64,000 bases of DNA from Microbotryum silenes-acaulis (GCA_003665825.1 QPFY01000005.1:496001-560000), one strand, 5' to 3'. Counted from the stretch's first letter, positions 49,559 to 62,220 are shown. Numbers and translations: made by a program. Notes: generated by a model from the sequence alone, not told the origin.

Positions 49559-49873
49559 GGGCCTCAGCAGAACGGCAAGAGTCGCACACGCCGGCCCAGC
49601 CTTACTGCGGGCCGGCGCGGGGCGTAGTAGTATATCCGATGCGAACCACTGCACGGGACATGGCACGAGTCAGTTTTCAGACGCTTTGTGATATTTTACT
49701 CGGTCAACGAAACTATAGAAAAAATATCGATGCCGAGCTTGTACTCGTTTTGGATAAAGACGGAAAAATCGAGCCCCGCCTCCCGAAGGTCAAGTCACGC
49801 GAGGTCCGCGCGCGCTGGTCGAGCTCCCGTCCCTATCTCAGTCACCTGAATCTGAGCAGCCGAGCCCACCGTA

Positions 49874-49911
49874 ACGCAGGCACGCAGGCACGCAGGCACG
49901 CAGGCACGCAG
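49874..49911. repeat. Tandem repeat of ACGCAGGC
   Basis: Four full 8-base units plus a partial one, about 30 bases upstream of the VID27 start, so within its 5' UTR or core promoter. Confidence 0.9.
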
Positions 49912-49937
49912 CCTCCCACTGGCGCACCACAACCATC

Positions 49938-52900
49938 ATGTTTCTCGTAAGTTCATTCCACAGTTGCACGCCTACCTCCGCACTGATCAGCTTCCTGTCG
50001 CGCTGCAAACAACAGGTCAACCGACGTCAGTAGTTCTCGGCTCGTCGACCCCCACCCACTCGACCGCCTCCCGTGCTGTGCCCAGCGTACCCTTCTCTTT
50101 CTGCACTATCCACGCTCATTCTCACCTCCACCACACACAGTGCTGGGAACGAACAAGCCCAAGGTCGGCGCAGAAGAGTTGACCGTGATCGACCAAGGAC
50201 GGCTTTATCTCGTCCGACCCGACAGCCTCAAGGCCGGCAGGGAGTGCATGTCAGTCCGCCATCACCGCCGCCATCCTCTCCGCCACAACCCAACACATTC
50301 GTATTGTATGCCCACAGCTTCATCGACGCGTCCATCTCGATCCGAAGGACCACGTACGAACACACCTACCAACTCGTCGTCACCAGGACCTTCCAAGAAG
50401 GCGAGGAGCAATTGCTCGAAGAGGATGCAGAGAGTCAGTTCTGCAGATCCCCCCCTGTATCCATTCTCTTGTCATCTTTTGAACTCACCCCCCCCCCTTG
50501 TACCCGCCCACCCGCCCACAGACTCGGACGAACGTGCGTTCCTGATCGACGAGAATCTCTTCCTCTCCGTCGGACCGACCCTCGACCCTTCCGCCGCCAC
50601 ACCCCCCCCCTCCTCCATCACCTGGGCCGACCCCGAAGGCGATGGACCCGAAGACGAGTTCGAATTCGTGCTCGCTCCCGCACCCGACATCACCGCTCAG
50701 GCCCACGAGTTTGAGAGGCTCGTTTGGAGGTGTCTCTGGGAGGACAAGACGAACAGAAGTTGGCCGACGGATGCGAGGGAGGTCGCGATGATCGAGGAGA
50801 ACGAGTTGCAGCAATTCATGATCGAGTACGTTTTTACGTTGATGCGACCGTGTTCTTCGGGCGAGTCGGCTGCTGTTGGCTACTCGCGCGGTGAAGCGCT
50901 ATGGAGGCGCGATGCGGGGAGAGGAGGTCAATGCCGATTTCGAAGCTTAAGCGTGGGCTGACGTGTGATCCTTCCTCCTCCACTATACCGTGCACGATGC
51001 CTAGACGCACCGCACCTCAACCATTGACGGCCTCGACCAAGCAACCCTTGTTCCGAGCAGCGACCCCCGAATCCGACTCTGATGCCGAAGACTTTCGTCC
51101 TCCCCCGCCTTCGGCACGCAAGCTGACCACCGCCGACTTGGACGACTCGGACGACTCACGCCACGACGACTCGGACGACGAACGCCACCAGCTGGCTGCG
51201 ACGCTGATGAAGAAGGCGACCCTCACCCCTTCCTCGACCGCCAAGGGCAAAGTCAAGGCCACGTCGGCACCCGCCTCTGCCGCCCCCACGCCTTCGAGGA
51301 CAAAGTCGAAGGCGAAGGAGCCGATCGAGACCGTGACCGAACAACCGCCCAAACGATCGACCCCGGGCGGCGTCGTCAAGCAAGCCTTGGTCAGCGTCGA
51401 AGGTGATCTGTACCTCTACGATCGAGCGACGGGGATGTTCATGATGCAGGAACCTTTGGTCCAAGCGAGCATCCATCGTACGATGGAGGCGTACTGGCTC
51501 ATCGTCGAGGGCAAGACGGGGCCGTGGGTCAGTCAGGGCATCGATTCCGAAACGACGTTCAGCGAGGTCAGTCCTTTCCCAAATTGGTCTAGAATCGTTT
51601 CCGCAGAAGTAAATTGGACTAACGTCGAACATGGGGAGGAACGAACCGCAGGCGGAGAAATCCATGGTCTTCAACTACCGTTCCGAACCCGAAGACGGGC
51701 TGGGCGAGTCGTCCCAAGTCTACACTTGGCTCGTGAGGTTCCCTACGAGCAAGCCGTTTGAGATCATCCAACAGGCCGTGACGACCGCGTTGTTCGAGGA
51801 CAAGTTCGGTAGCGGGACGTGGCAAAAGTTGAAGGAAGATGAACAGGCTTATCAACGACGGGCTTATATTGACGATGCGGAGATGTTTGATGCGGTGGAG
51901 GAAGAGGAAGAGGGTCAGGGCCAGAGTCAGGAGGAGGTCGATGAGCTGGATGAAGAAGAGGAGGAAGGGGAAGAAGGGGAGGATGACGACGAGCGACCCA
52001 AGTTTGGAGAGGGGACGAGGACGAAGAATTCTCAGTTGGCCGTGGGTTACAAGGACTCGTTGTCGTTCGTGGTGCAGGGGGATATGATTGGCGTGTTCAA
52101 GCAACAACGCGATGGGGGCAAGAAGGTGAGCAATGCCAATTCCTGAAGTGAATCGAGGCCGTTCAGAGGTTGGAGATTTGACTCTGACGCGATCCGCGGT
52201 CGTGGGGGGAACAGCTCAAATTCGTTACGAGCATCGTCAACATCTCGACACCCGATGGCAAGAAGGCGTTCACACCGCAAAAGGTCATGCTGCACAACCA
52301 AGGTGAGTGTCCAAAGTATATAGGGTCCTGTGGACTTGAGTGAAGCTGACCATGTTGAAATACATTCCCTTTCGCCAGACACATCGATGATCTTGCAAAA
52401 CCCTCTTGCGCCTGGCTCGCTCTACCGGCTAGATCTCACGACGGGCCAAGTCGTTGACGAGTACAAGGTTTCGGATGAGGTGCAGGTCAAGTCCTTCCTT
52501 CCCGACTCCAAGTTTGCCCAAACGACGCAACAACAGACCTTCATCGGTCTCTCGCACAACAGCGTCTTCCGCATCGACCCTCGTCTCTCGGGAAGCAAGC
52601 TCGTCAACGATGAATTCAAACAATACGTGACCAAGAACGATTTCTCGGTCGCCACGACGACTGAATCGGGTCGGTTGGCCGTCGCTTCCAACAAGGGTGA
52701 TATCCGCTTGTTTGACAAGCTCGGCAAGAACGCCAAGACGGCTTTACCTGCGTTGGGGGACCCGATCCTCGGAATCGACGTGACCGCCAATGGGCGATGG
52801 GTCCTCGCGACATGCAGGACGTATCTCTTGTTGATCGATACGCTAATTCCCGAAGGCGCAGGGCGCTACGGTGGTTCATCGGGCTTCGATCGTTCCTTCC

Positions 52901-53418
52901 CTGCAGGCCAGAAACCCATGCCCAAGCGCCTGCAACTCAAACCCGAACACGTAGCGTACATGCAAGAACAATCGAGGGAAGGGGTTTCCTTTACGCCCGC
53001 GAAATTCAATGCCGGTCTAGGAGCGGATGAGAGGACGATCGTCACTTCGACGGGGCCTTACATCGTCGCCTGGAATTTCAGACAGGTCAAGCAGGGGAAC
53101 GTCGCGAATTATACGTTGAGGAGGTTCTCGGATACTATTGTGGCGGATTCGTTCAAGTTCGGGGGGGATCGAGAGATTGTGAGTGGCTGATTGCCCGTTT
53201 GAGGCGCTTTCGAAATGTGGAGCTGACGGGGGTTTTGCTTGATTCAGATCGCCATGTTGCCGAACGACGTCTTTGTCGAGGACAAAAAGAAGCTCAAAGG
53301 TCAGTCCAAGAGCTTGATTTTTTTATGTGATTCATGACCACCGACGTCACTGTCCTTGCTACCCACAGCTCCCAATCGCGATTCCATCTCGAGCGTCGTC
53401 AAGAGCTACTACGCTTGA
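49938..53418 (+). CDS. VID27: VID27 vacuolar import and degradation protein
   Basis: Eleven exons: 49938-49946 (9 bases), 50016-50025 (10 bases), 50141-50249, 50318-50433, 50522-50825, 51005-51566, 51652-52125, 52215-52302, 52379-53178, 53248-53299 and 53369-53418, giving 857 residues. N-terminal segments match VID27 (IDQGRLYLVRPDSLKAG, FIDASISIRRTTYEHTYQLV), followed by a phospho-rich linker, a PH-like middle (GDLYLYDRATGMFMMQEP), an acidic run and a C-terminal WD40-like propeller (LYRLDLTTGQVVDEYKV, FIGLSHNSVFRIDPR, VATTTESGRLAVASNKGDI, GPYIVAWNFRQV). Genetic work in yeast links VID27 to vacuolar degradation of fructose-bisphosphatase; mechanism unknown. The two tiny first exons are the only arrangement I found that keeps phase. 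Confidence 0.92.
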
Positions 53419-53942
53419 ACGGTGCTTTGTCAGTGCAGGACCTTCTTCTTTCTCAGAACTTGACTAGATCTTTGTGTCTTTTCTCTTGTACCCTCCTCTT
53501 CTTTTCTCGCCTTTCCCTTTACATAATGAGCACGGGGTCTTTCAGTCGAGCTTTCCCGAACGGGCTCTGCTGTCGTTGATCCTGATGACGACTAGTGCTT
53601 CGGGGATCCTTTCTAGTCTAGTAATGCAATGAAGATATATGCTTTGTTCAAGGTCGAAAAATGTATCGCGGTCCTATTGCTCACTAGATCGTTGATGATT
53701 CGTTTTGCGCATCGACCCCGCTCGTCATTCTGAGCTCGGGGACTTGACCAGCAGTCGACGTCAGCAAGTTGGCTCGTTCCTCTCGTCATCCGTCTTTCTC
53801 CCTCTTGCGCCACCCTCACCCCCTCACCCCCTCACCCCCACACACCCTGAACCGCTCACTGAGCACTCTCATATCAAGTTCCGAACCCAAAGAAAACCAG
53901 ACTCGACGCCACTCATACACGGACCCCTTGTCTGCTCCCATC
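53419..53942. other. Intergenic region VID27/DDI1
   Basis: About 520 bases between two plus-strand genes. A C/CT-rich stretch (53800-53850) lies upstream of the DDI1 start and probably marks its promoter. No other feature. Confidence 0.45.
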
Positions 53943-55947
53943 ATGCGCATCACCATCACCTCCGAAGCAGGCGATCACTTCATCAACCTCGACGTCGACC
54001 CCTCGATGGAGGTCGAGAATGTAAAGGCATTGTTGGAAGCCGAGGTGAGTACGCGCTCGTTTATCTGAAGATGGCAGGACCAGAAGCTGTAGACGGTGTT
54101 ATTGGAGGTTGGACTCGCGCTCTCCCCCCCGCCAGTTCCCCCACATGGACGGCGCTTCGTCATCGGTCGATCCCAGACTCTGACGGAGGCGCTGACCGTC
54201 TCTCCCTACAATCATCGGGACCCAGTCCAACGTTCCCACAGCAGACCAACTTCTCTTCTTCTCCGGTCGACAACTCTTGGGGGACAAGGACTCCTTGGCG
54301 GTGAGTCGACTTCCTGATCCAACTTATGACCGCTTGCGAGAGTCGAGACTCACGGCCTTCGATTTTGAGCGGGGGCGCACAGAGCTACGACATCAAGGAG
54401 GACGATATGCTTCTCTTGAGGAGAAAGAGCAACGAACCTGCCGCGGCACCTTCGGTCGCAGGGCGTAATGTCGAGACCGATGCCGAGACGATGCGCCAGC
54501 AACTCATCGGGAACCCTCAATTGCTGTCCCAGTTGCAAAGGGTGAGCTGCTCGCGAGCTTTGCCGTCATCACCTCAAACTTGTAAAGCAAACCGTATTTC
54601 GCGTGTCGTGCATCACAGACGCAACCCGAATTCGCCGACGCAGCGCTCAACAACCCCGACCGATTCCGTGACATGCTGTCGAGATTTTCGGCGATGCAAC
54701 AATCCGCGCAACTGACCCAACAGCACGAGGCCGACTTGCTCGGTAGCGACCCTTACAACGTCGAGGCGCAACGCAAGATCGAGGAGGCGATTCGGCAAGA
54801 GGCAGTGTTGGAGAATATGGAAACGGCTTGGGAGAACATGCCCGAAGCGTTGAGTCCAGAGCTGATGCGCGTGAGCTTTGATATGGGCGAAGAGCTTGCT
54901 CATCGTTTGGGTTCTCGCGACAGTTTCGGACAGGTACATATGCTTTACGTCAATGTCGAGGTCAACGGGCACTCGGTCAAGGCATTCGTCGATTCTGGAG
55001 CCCAAGCCACAATCAGTCAGTGGAGCCCTCGGTCGAAGGCTGCCACCGCAGCAGACACTGATGAATCTACCCAATTTGTTTTTGTTTTGCAGTGTCGCCT
55101 GATTGTGCCGAACGATGTGGTATCATGCGCTTGCTCGACACTCGTTTCGCTGGCATGGCTCGAGGTGTAGGAACGGCCAAGATCTTGGGACGAGTACACA
55201 GCGCTCAACTCAAGATGGGCCAAGACCTCTTCCTCCAATGCAGTTTCACAATCTTAGAGGTGCGTGTGGTGCTGAGGGGCTATCATGTCCCTTGGATGCG
55301 TTGTGGAAAAAGCGGTTGACCTTTTTATACCTTTGCTTTGGTTCGCACAGGGGAAGGACGTTGACTTGTTGTTTGGGCTGGACATGCTGAAGCGACACCA
55401 GGCGTGCATCGACTTGCAGAAGGATGCGCTCGTCATCCAAGGGAGGGAGATCAGGTTCTTGTCCGAGCACGAACTGCCGAATAGCTTCGAAAATGGGCCG
55501 ATGGGGGATGAGCCAGCTGGGTGAGTGGATGTCTCCTGGTCGAGGTCTCATTAAGTTGACACAACTGCCTAACGGGAGTAACTCAGCGCCGACAGAACAT
55601 CGCAATCTTTGTCCGCACCAGCAGTCGGCTCTGGCCCCGGTTCAGCATCAGCACCAACGGCGTCGACTTCCGCCTTCCCGGGATCGGGCCAAGCCTTGGG
55701 AGCGCCTCCGAACCGAGCCGCCCCGTTGGCAGGGCCGTCTTCCTCCTCCTCATTCGCCCCCTCCTCCGGCCCCACATCGACCTCGACCTCGACGACGACA
55801 CCACAACCCCCTTCCAAACATTCCGAAGGCAAGGTTTCCAACCTTGTCGCTTTGGGCGTTTCGAGACCCGAGGCGATCAAATTGCTCGATTTGACCAATG
55901 GCCACGTCGAACAAGCTGCTGGGCTGCTCTTTTCGGGCGATTTCTGA
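53943..55947 (+). CDS. DDI1: DDI1 ubiquitin-shuttle protein with retroviral-like aspartyl protease
   Basis: Seven exons: 53943-54044, 54226-54300, 54383-54541, 54619-55015, 55093-55259, 55351-55520 and 55587-55947, giving 476 residues. Domain order is UBL ([19 protein letters not shown]...[12 protein letters not shown]), helical region, protease ([15 protein letters not shown] with catalytic DSGA, then [15 protein letters not shown] and [13 protein letters not shown]), a Ser/Thr/Pro linker and a C-terminal UBA domain ([20 protein letters not shown]). DDI1 cleaves polyubiquitylated substrates and shuttles them to the proteasome. Domain order and length fit fungal orthologues. Confidence 0.97.
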
Positions 55948-56239
55948 GGACGGGTATGGATGCTTTCTGCGTTGCGACCAATTCTTGCAATTGTAATTAG
56001 ATTCCTCCATCGATTCTGTACACAAGTCCAGTGTTGCATCACCCCTAAACTCGCTCACTGCCAGCCAGGAAGTCGATGTCGATGCCCTGATCGGCGGTCG
56101 TATACTCGGGGAAAACTCTGATAGTTTCAAAGCCACGAACACCACATGATAGACCTTTTTGTCTTTGGCTCTTTTGAAGCACAGTGGGCAAAAATAGAAG
56201 ATCAAGTTTGATGAGACCAAAAGACGAACTGTTTCTTGG

Positions 56240-56791
56240 CTTTCTACCTTCACGTGCGTGGCGTGGTGTTTCAGAAATCCACCCTTGAACGTCTGGCCCA
56301 GATCCTTGAGTTGATCGACCTTGTCCGTGATGCGCTTGAGAAACTCGCCAAGATTGGTGTCCTCATCGTACGACGCGTTGGAGATCTCCATGAGTAGCGT
56401 ACGAATCTTGAACGGATCGGCGTTCCCTTCGTGGCGTTGTTTCAACTTCTCCCAAATAGACTTGGCCGTGAGCGACTTGCTCTTGACCATCTTGAGGTTT
56501 GAATCGTCGAGGCACGACTCGGAGATGATGATCGCGCGTGCTTGACGGTCCCGCTTGTTGAGGAAGGTGGGAACGTTCTCCTCCTCAAGGCTTGTGTAGA
56601 TGCCATGGAGCAATCTCCATGCTTTCGCATATACTCGTAGGACGTTCAACACCATGCTCGATAACACTGGTGTGACCACGACCTTCGAGGAACGCATCAA
56701 CTCTGATCGATGAGAGCTCGTAGTTGTCTTTACCGAGCTTGACGATCTTGACTTCCCCTTCATTCGATACATTGGTAGACGATGAACTCAT
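56240..56791 (-). pseudogene. Decayed copia-type gag fragment
   Basis: The minus strand reads [10 protein letters not shown] and [10 protein letters not shown] from an ATG at 56791, then, after a frameshift near 56650-56690, [40 protein letters not shown] and [15 protein letters not shown]. This is the UBN2-type Gag of Ty1/copia elements. No LTR, protease or pol is found nearby, and the gag differs from those of both full elements. It is an old remnant abutting the truncated GMC pseudogene. Confidence 0.7.
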
Positions 56792-56847
56792 AACCTGTTG
56801 TAATTCTTCAAGAGATGCATGCGCTGAATCCTCTTTCAACACTTTCC

Positions 56848-58177
56848 AGAGTCCTCAGTTGTTGATGGTGTCCGGCATCGGTCCCAAAGACCAACTCGCT
56901 CAATTTGGGTAACTCTGACGGCAGCCTCTCAATCCTCGAACACTCGCGAATCACTCACGCCCCGTATTTGGAAATTCGCAGAATCAAGCAACTTGTCGAT
57001 TTGCCTGGAGTCGGCCAAAACCTACATTCTTCTCCCCACGCTACGAGATCAACAACAACATCTACAACCTCGGTGCTCAGACCCAACCTTCCAACCTAGG
57101 ACGTGCCGAAGGGCAAGTCCTCAATCACAACCTCGGTTCGCTCACCAATCCCGTCTCGGACCACATCGCCTGGGGTCGTATGAGCTCCCGCTTCTTCAAG
57201 AAACATCGGGCGGCGGCTGCAATCAACGACCCCAAGAAGCATGGAACGCTGTTTCCCCATTACGAGTTGATCTCCTCGGCGGGATTGACGGGCGATTTCA
57301 GCAACCTGAACACAATGAACTCGGTTCTCGCCGCTCAGAACCCTCCACGTCTCTTCTATGCTCTCTTGGGGGCATTGGTCGCTCCGCTTTCACGAGGTCA
57401 GTGCGGGCGGCCTTTCCCTCGGTGCCCGGACCCAAGCGGGCGGGGCATTGATCATCCTGATCTTTTGAGCAGGTACCGTCACCCTAGCTTCGGCCGATAC
57501 GAAAGTCTACCCCAAGATCGATCCGAATTGGATCACCCATCCTGGGGACAAGGCCGTGGCGATCGAGATCTACAGGAAGATCCGCCGAATTTTCAATACC
57601 CGAGCTTTCAGGGCGGTCAGGGCCAATAACGAGGAGTACTACCCTGGTACATTTTCGAGCCGTCGATTCACTTCACAGAAACTGCACTGATCTTATCACC
57701 TCCACCTTAGGTCTCAACGTCACGACTGACGCTCAAATCCTTGAAACGATCCAAGCTTCGGTCCAAACGGCATGCGTCATGGTCAGTTAGAGGCCGCGCG
57801 TATTCATTAATTTTCGTAGATCTGATTCAATCGTTGTAAATTGTAGCACCTGCGCCATGGGTGCTCGTTCAAAGGGCGGGGTGCTTGACCCCTATCTCCG
57901 GGTCCACGGTGTGACCTCTCTCCATGTCGTCGACGCCTCAGCCTTCCCTATGCTCCCTCCTGGACATCCTCAATCGGTTGTGTGTAAGTGGACTGACTAA
58001 CCCAACATCCACATGATACCCAGCTCTCAAGCTGACCAGGCCCACTTTCGACGATCAAACATGCTTGCCGAACGTGCAGCCGATTTCATCAAAGAGACCC
58101 GCACCGGGGTGCGCATCCCTCCTCCCCAGGTCACACTTCCCACAGGTGATCTCGGGGGTCCTTACACCGGTAACTGA
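56848..58177 (+). pseudogene. GMC oxidoreductase pseudogene, 5'-truncated
   Basis: Homologous to the C-terminal half of the intact GMC gene at 59313-61975. Homology begins abruptly with [12 protein letters not shown], continues [13 protein letters not shown], then loses about 10 bases where the intact copy has QDHV, shifting frame. Later pieces include [62 protein letters not shown] and [10 protein letters not shown], ending at a TGA at 58175-58177. The codons for the catalytic WHAA motif are altered. The FAD-binding N-terminal half is absent, and a copia gag remnant lies next to the break. Confidence 0.9.
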
Positions 58178-59312
58178 TTCGGAAGTACTTGTTTGATTTT
58201 GAGCCGATACACTGGATACTCTCGCGCCCTGTAAAGCTTTTTCCTGTTGCCTGCGAAAAGTTTGAGTCGTGTCCGTAAGACCGAGTCTTCGACTTCTTCG
58301 CGCTATGCCTCTTGTATACCCCCGGGTTTCGCACAAAGTATACCCCTCTTGTCTCGGGTGTAATACAATCCGTAATTTTACTACTTTTACACAACATATG
58401 TTCTATTCCATGATCAATTGACATCCGACTTTTCCAATGGTTTCCAGGTATTAATATAATTATACTGCTATTGAAATCTATCAAACAAAAAGCGATTGTC
58501 ACGACACTTGCAGGGCGTGCCTGCATGACCCTTCTGAGCCGACAGGGTGAGACTCTCCTATTCAATCACCGACTTTTGTGGAAGAGTCGGTCTCGGGGAA
58601 AATCGCGTCACATTTCATAAACCTACCCTTCAAGTCCCCAGCGGGCAATACTTCAGCGAAGACATCAGTGGCAGATGCCCACGCGCTAGGACGGTCAGTG
58701 TGAAGGAATTACGTACGCAAATTCGGCGAGCAAGCTAGGGAGCGCTTGCACCCGAAACTCGTTCGGGAGAACCTTCAGTTTGAGGAAATGAAACACTCTC
58801 GGACTATCTCTGAGATGCGGGGCTCTCAATCACACTTTGGAGAGCTCGAGCCCTCGGCTTACCCGACGCCATTGCCACTACCCCATCGAGAGCGATTCCT
58901 CCCCGCCAGATGGGAAAGACGGCCTCGTGCGGGGTCGTACTGCCTAGTCCGCATTTTGGTTGGTCTGGATGAACCAACCCCGGATTTGGATCCTAGTCAG
59001 TTTCAAGAGGTTGTGCATTGGGCACCATGAGGCCTGAGCACCTGAAGGGTCGTCACTTGGGACAGTCCGGAGGGTCTTGGCCGCAGCTCCGAGGGCTTGA
59101 GCACGCCTCCCTTTCAAATGCGAATCGTCCGGAACAGCGGTCGTCCGGTGCGGACTTCCCTCAATCGTCTGTATCCTCTTGATCGTGCCTGTATAATACC
59201 TAGCTATCAATCTCTCTTTCGTTCTATACCTCCCGTCCATCATCACCTACCTTGTCCTCTTGTTTCAATCTCCTCTGCTGTCACATCATCTCTCAGCACA
59301 TTACAGTCCATA
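58178..59312. other. Region between GMC pseudogene and GMC gene
   Basis: No supported gene. It holds the 58423-58491 repeat matching the 3.3-kb MITE-like element. The last 100 bases are CT-rich and act as the GMC gene's upstream region. Confidence 0.5.
58423..58491 (+). repeat. Second copy of MITE-like sequence
   Basis: Matches the reverse complement of 3263-3330 over about 68 bases, for example TTTCCAATGGTTTCCAGGTA here against TTTCCAAAGGTTTTTAGGCA there. Only one end of the putative element is visible here. Confidence 0.6.
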
Positions 59313-61975
59313 ATGACTGCGCGCGTGACGCATCATGCCCGTATCACCATCGCTATGACACTCCTTCTTTCCTGCTTCACTTTGGCCTCGGCCAAGATCA
59401 CGCAAGAGAAGAGGGCCATTCCCTTGCCAGGCGCGACGTACGATTACGTCGTCATTGGAGCTGGTACAGCAGGCGCCACCATCGCCGCTCGACTGGCCGA
59501 GGATCCTTCCGTTACCGTCGCTGTGATCGAAGCCGGCGATGGTCTACAGAACATCAACCCACTTGCGTTCATTCCCGGAGGCGATGTGCTTGGTGTTGGA
59601 GCGGACTCGTCCGACAAGCAGATTTTGAACGACTGGGCGCCGATCACGCAACCGCAGCGGGGGGCGGGTAACCGCCAACTCCACTACGCCCGAGGCAAGG
59701 GAGTCGGCGGTTCGTCGATCAAGAACTTCATGGTCAGTGCAGCAGCAACCGGACGGGTGAAGGAGGCGATTTACTGATTTGGATAGACTGGTCAACCAGA
59801 TTTATCAACGACCGGACAGGACGTCCTTCGACGCGTGGGAGCAGGCCACCGCAGGTCAAGACTCTCCCGGTTGGACTTGGGAGGACGTCTACCCGTACTT
59901 TACGTGAGCAACATATTCCATATTCTTCCTCGAGCCATACTTGGCGAACCTGCTGCTCATGCGAGGACTTGCCTATTCTTCCACCCTGAGCAGTAAGAGT
60001 GTGGTCATCACTCCGGCGAACAACGAGAAGAGAGGGGCTCAATATACCCCCCGCTACAAGTGCGTCGACTCACACTGAGGGAATCATGTATCTTACCCCG
60101 TGTGCTGATCAGGTGTGACCGCACCCGCCGATAGCCCAGCCGCGTTTCCTCAAACCGACTCCTCGCAGGCGCCGCTGACACTCGGTTATCCCAATTTTGC
60201 CTTCGAGTACGGCACGACGCTTGCCGCCGCGTACGACGAGCTCGGATACCCAGCCGCATCCGACTTTTCCTCGGGCACTCTCAACGGCTACGCCTACAAC
60301 CCATCGACTATCGACGCGAGCAACGGGCACCGTGCAACCTCACAGAAATTCATCAAAAATGCCCAAAACCAGGGACTGTCAAACCTCAAGGTCATCTCGA
60401 GTGCGATGGTCAAAAAGATCAACTTTGACTCTCAAATGAATGGTGAGTGGTGTACCAAGATGTGGGTTTTTCCGCCCATTAAACCAATCTTCGACACGTG
60501 GTGGTCCGTGCGCAGCTGTCTCGTGCACCTATACGACCTTGTTTGGGGCATTCCAAACGACTGTCTCGGCACGAAGGGAGATCATCCTCTCGGCCGGGGC
60601 CTTCCAAAGCCCCCAGCTGTTGATGGTCTCTGGGATTGGACCAAAAGCCCAGTTGTCCAAGTTTGGGTGAGTCAGTTATATATCGGGTGAAGTACATCCG
60701 CCGTTCGATAGCGTCCGTGTCACTAATGCACGTTCGTCAACCTCTTCGTGCTCAGTATCAATCAGCTGGTCGACTTGCCTGGCGTCGGGCAAAATCTTCA
60801 GGATCACGTTTTCTTCTCGCCGTCGTATGAGATCAAAAACCACATCTACAATCTTGGTGGAGAAACTCGGCTCTTCAAGCTGCTGCTGGCTGGAGGTTCG
60901 GCTCTGTTCACGAATTCGGGCTCGCTGACCAACCCGGTGGCGGATCATTTGAACTGGGGAAGGTTCAACGACTCCTTCTTCGAAGCACACCCCGAGGCGG
61001 CCGCTATCAGCAACACGTCCCAATATGGCTCGCTATGGCCCCATTACGAGTTCCTCGCCGCTCCCGGCTTGACCAAGGACTTCAGCAACCTGTTTACACT
61101 GAACAGCGCTCTGGCATCGCAGAGTCCTCCGCGGTTCTTCTACTCGCTTCTCGGTGCATTGGTGGCACCACTATCACGAGGTCAGTACTATGAGACCCCA
61201 TGTTCCGGCAGGTAAGACCGATTCATTGAAGTTTCGATGCAATAAACGCATAACGCAGGTACCGTTAGCCTCGCGTCAGCGGACTCTAGCGTATATCCCA
61301 AGATCGACCCCAACTGGATCACCCACCCTGGAGATCAAGCCGTCGCGATCGAAATCTTCAAAAAGATCCGCCGCATCTTCAACACGGAAGCTTTCAAGGC
61401 CGTGCGCGCCAACACCCAGGAGTACTACCCAGGTAAGAATACGGCATGCCTTGCAGTGTACGGGGCGTAGGTCAAGACGTGCTGACTGACGGGTACCCCT
61501 ATATGTTTCAGGTCTCGACGTCCAAAGCGATGCGGACATTCTCAAAACCATTCAAGCTTCCGTACAGACGGTGTGGCATGCAGCTTGGTGAGCCTGGATG
61601 GACTCAAGACTATTTGGAAGTATGACATTGATCGCAAGCCATTCCTTGGCTTGCAGTACCTGCGCCATGGGGTCTCGTTCAAGCGGCGGTGTTCTCGATC
61701 CCTACCTCCGCGTGTACGGCGTGAACCGGCTCCGTGTTGTCGACGCTTCATCCTTCCCCATGTTGCCGCCGGGGCACCCCCAATCCAGTATTTGTGAGCA
61801 GTATATCTGTGCCTTGAGAGCGTAGCGTGCACCATAGCTGACTCTGAGTTCGGCTTCAGACATGCTTGCCGAGCGTGCGGCAGACTTTATTAGAGCCACC
61901 CGCACCGGCGCCATCACTCCTCCCAGCGTCACGATGCCCGAGGGCGACTCTGGTTCTCCTTTCACGGGGAACTGA
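59313..61975 (+). CDS. Secreted GMC oxidoreductase (aryl-alcohol oxidase/glucose-oxidase type)
   Basis: Ten exons: 59313-59732, 59800-59903, 59994-60059, 60135-60442, 60516-60666, 60756-61180, 61259-61432, 61512-61587, 61657-61793 and 61860-61975, giving 658 residues. A signal peptide (residues 1-27, [17 protein letters not shown]) is followed by a KR dibasic site. The FAD fold starts [20 protein letters not shown], with the GMC signature [13 protein letters not shown], second signature [17 protein letters not shown], and catalytic region QTVWHAACTCAMG plus [20 protein letters not shown], giving the paired active-site histidines. It is expected to oxidise an alcohol or sugar outside the cell, producing hydrogen peroxide, or to act as a dehydrogenase; the substrate cannot be told. 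A truncated paralogue lies immediately upstream. Confidence 0.93.
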
Positions 61976-62159
61976 GTGTCACAGTTAGTGGTTAAGAGTC
62001 TGAAGAGTTTCTATTCTGGTTTGAACTCCTGATTCTATTTCTGATATGCTAAACGGAAGATATTCTTGCTTCATAAATCTTGCCCTGGCCTTACAAGTAA
62101 TTAGCTTGTTAGTATGTTTAGTGCGCCTGGGTGACACTTTACTTCTTAGTCTCTTCTCC

Positions 62160-62198
62160 GTTCGCTCTCGCAACGGTTCTGACTGAAGTGTCATTCAG
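62160..62198. repeat. 39-bp direct repeat, copy 1
   Basis: GTTCGCTCTCGCAACGGTTC and the following bases to CATTCAG are repeated exactly at 62221-62259, offset by 61 bases. Confidence 0.9.
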
Positions 62199-62220
62199 GT
62201 GAGTTGTCATTATATCTATT

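Larger units (their letters stand above)
49497..49937. other. Shared upstream region of uS15m and VID27
   Basis: About 440 bases holding two short tandem repeats: ACGATGC x4 at 49531-49558 and ACGCAGGC-type units at 49874-49911, the second just upstream of the VID27 ATG. No ORF supported. Confidence 0.6.
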
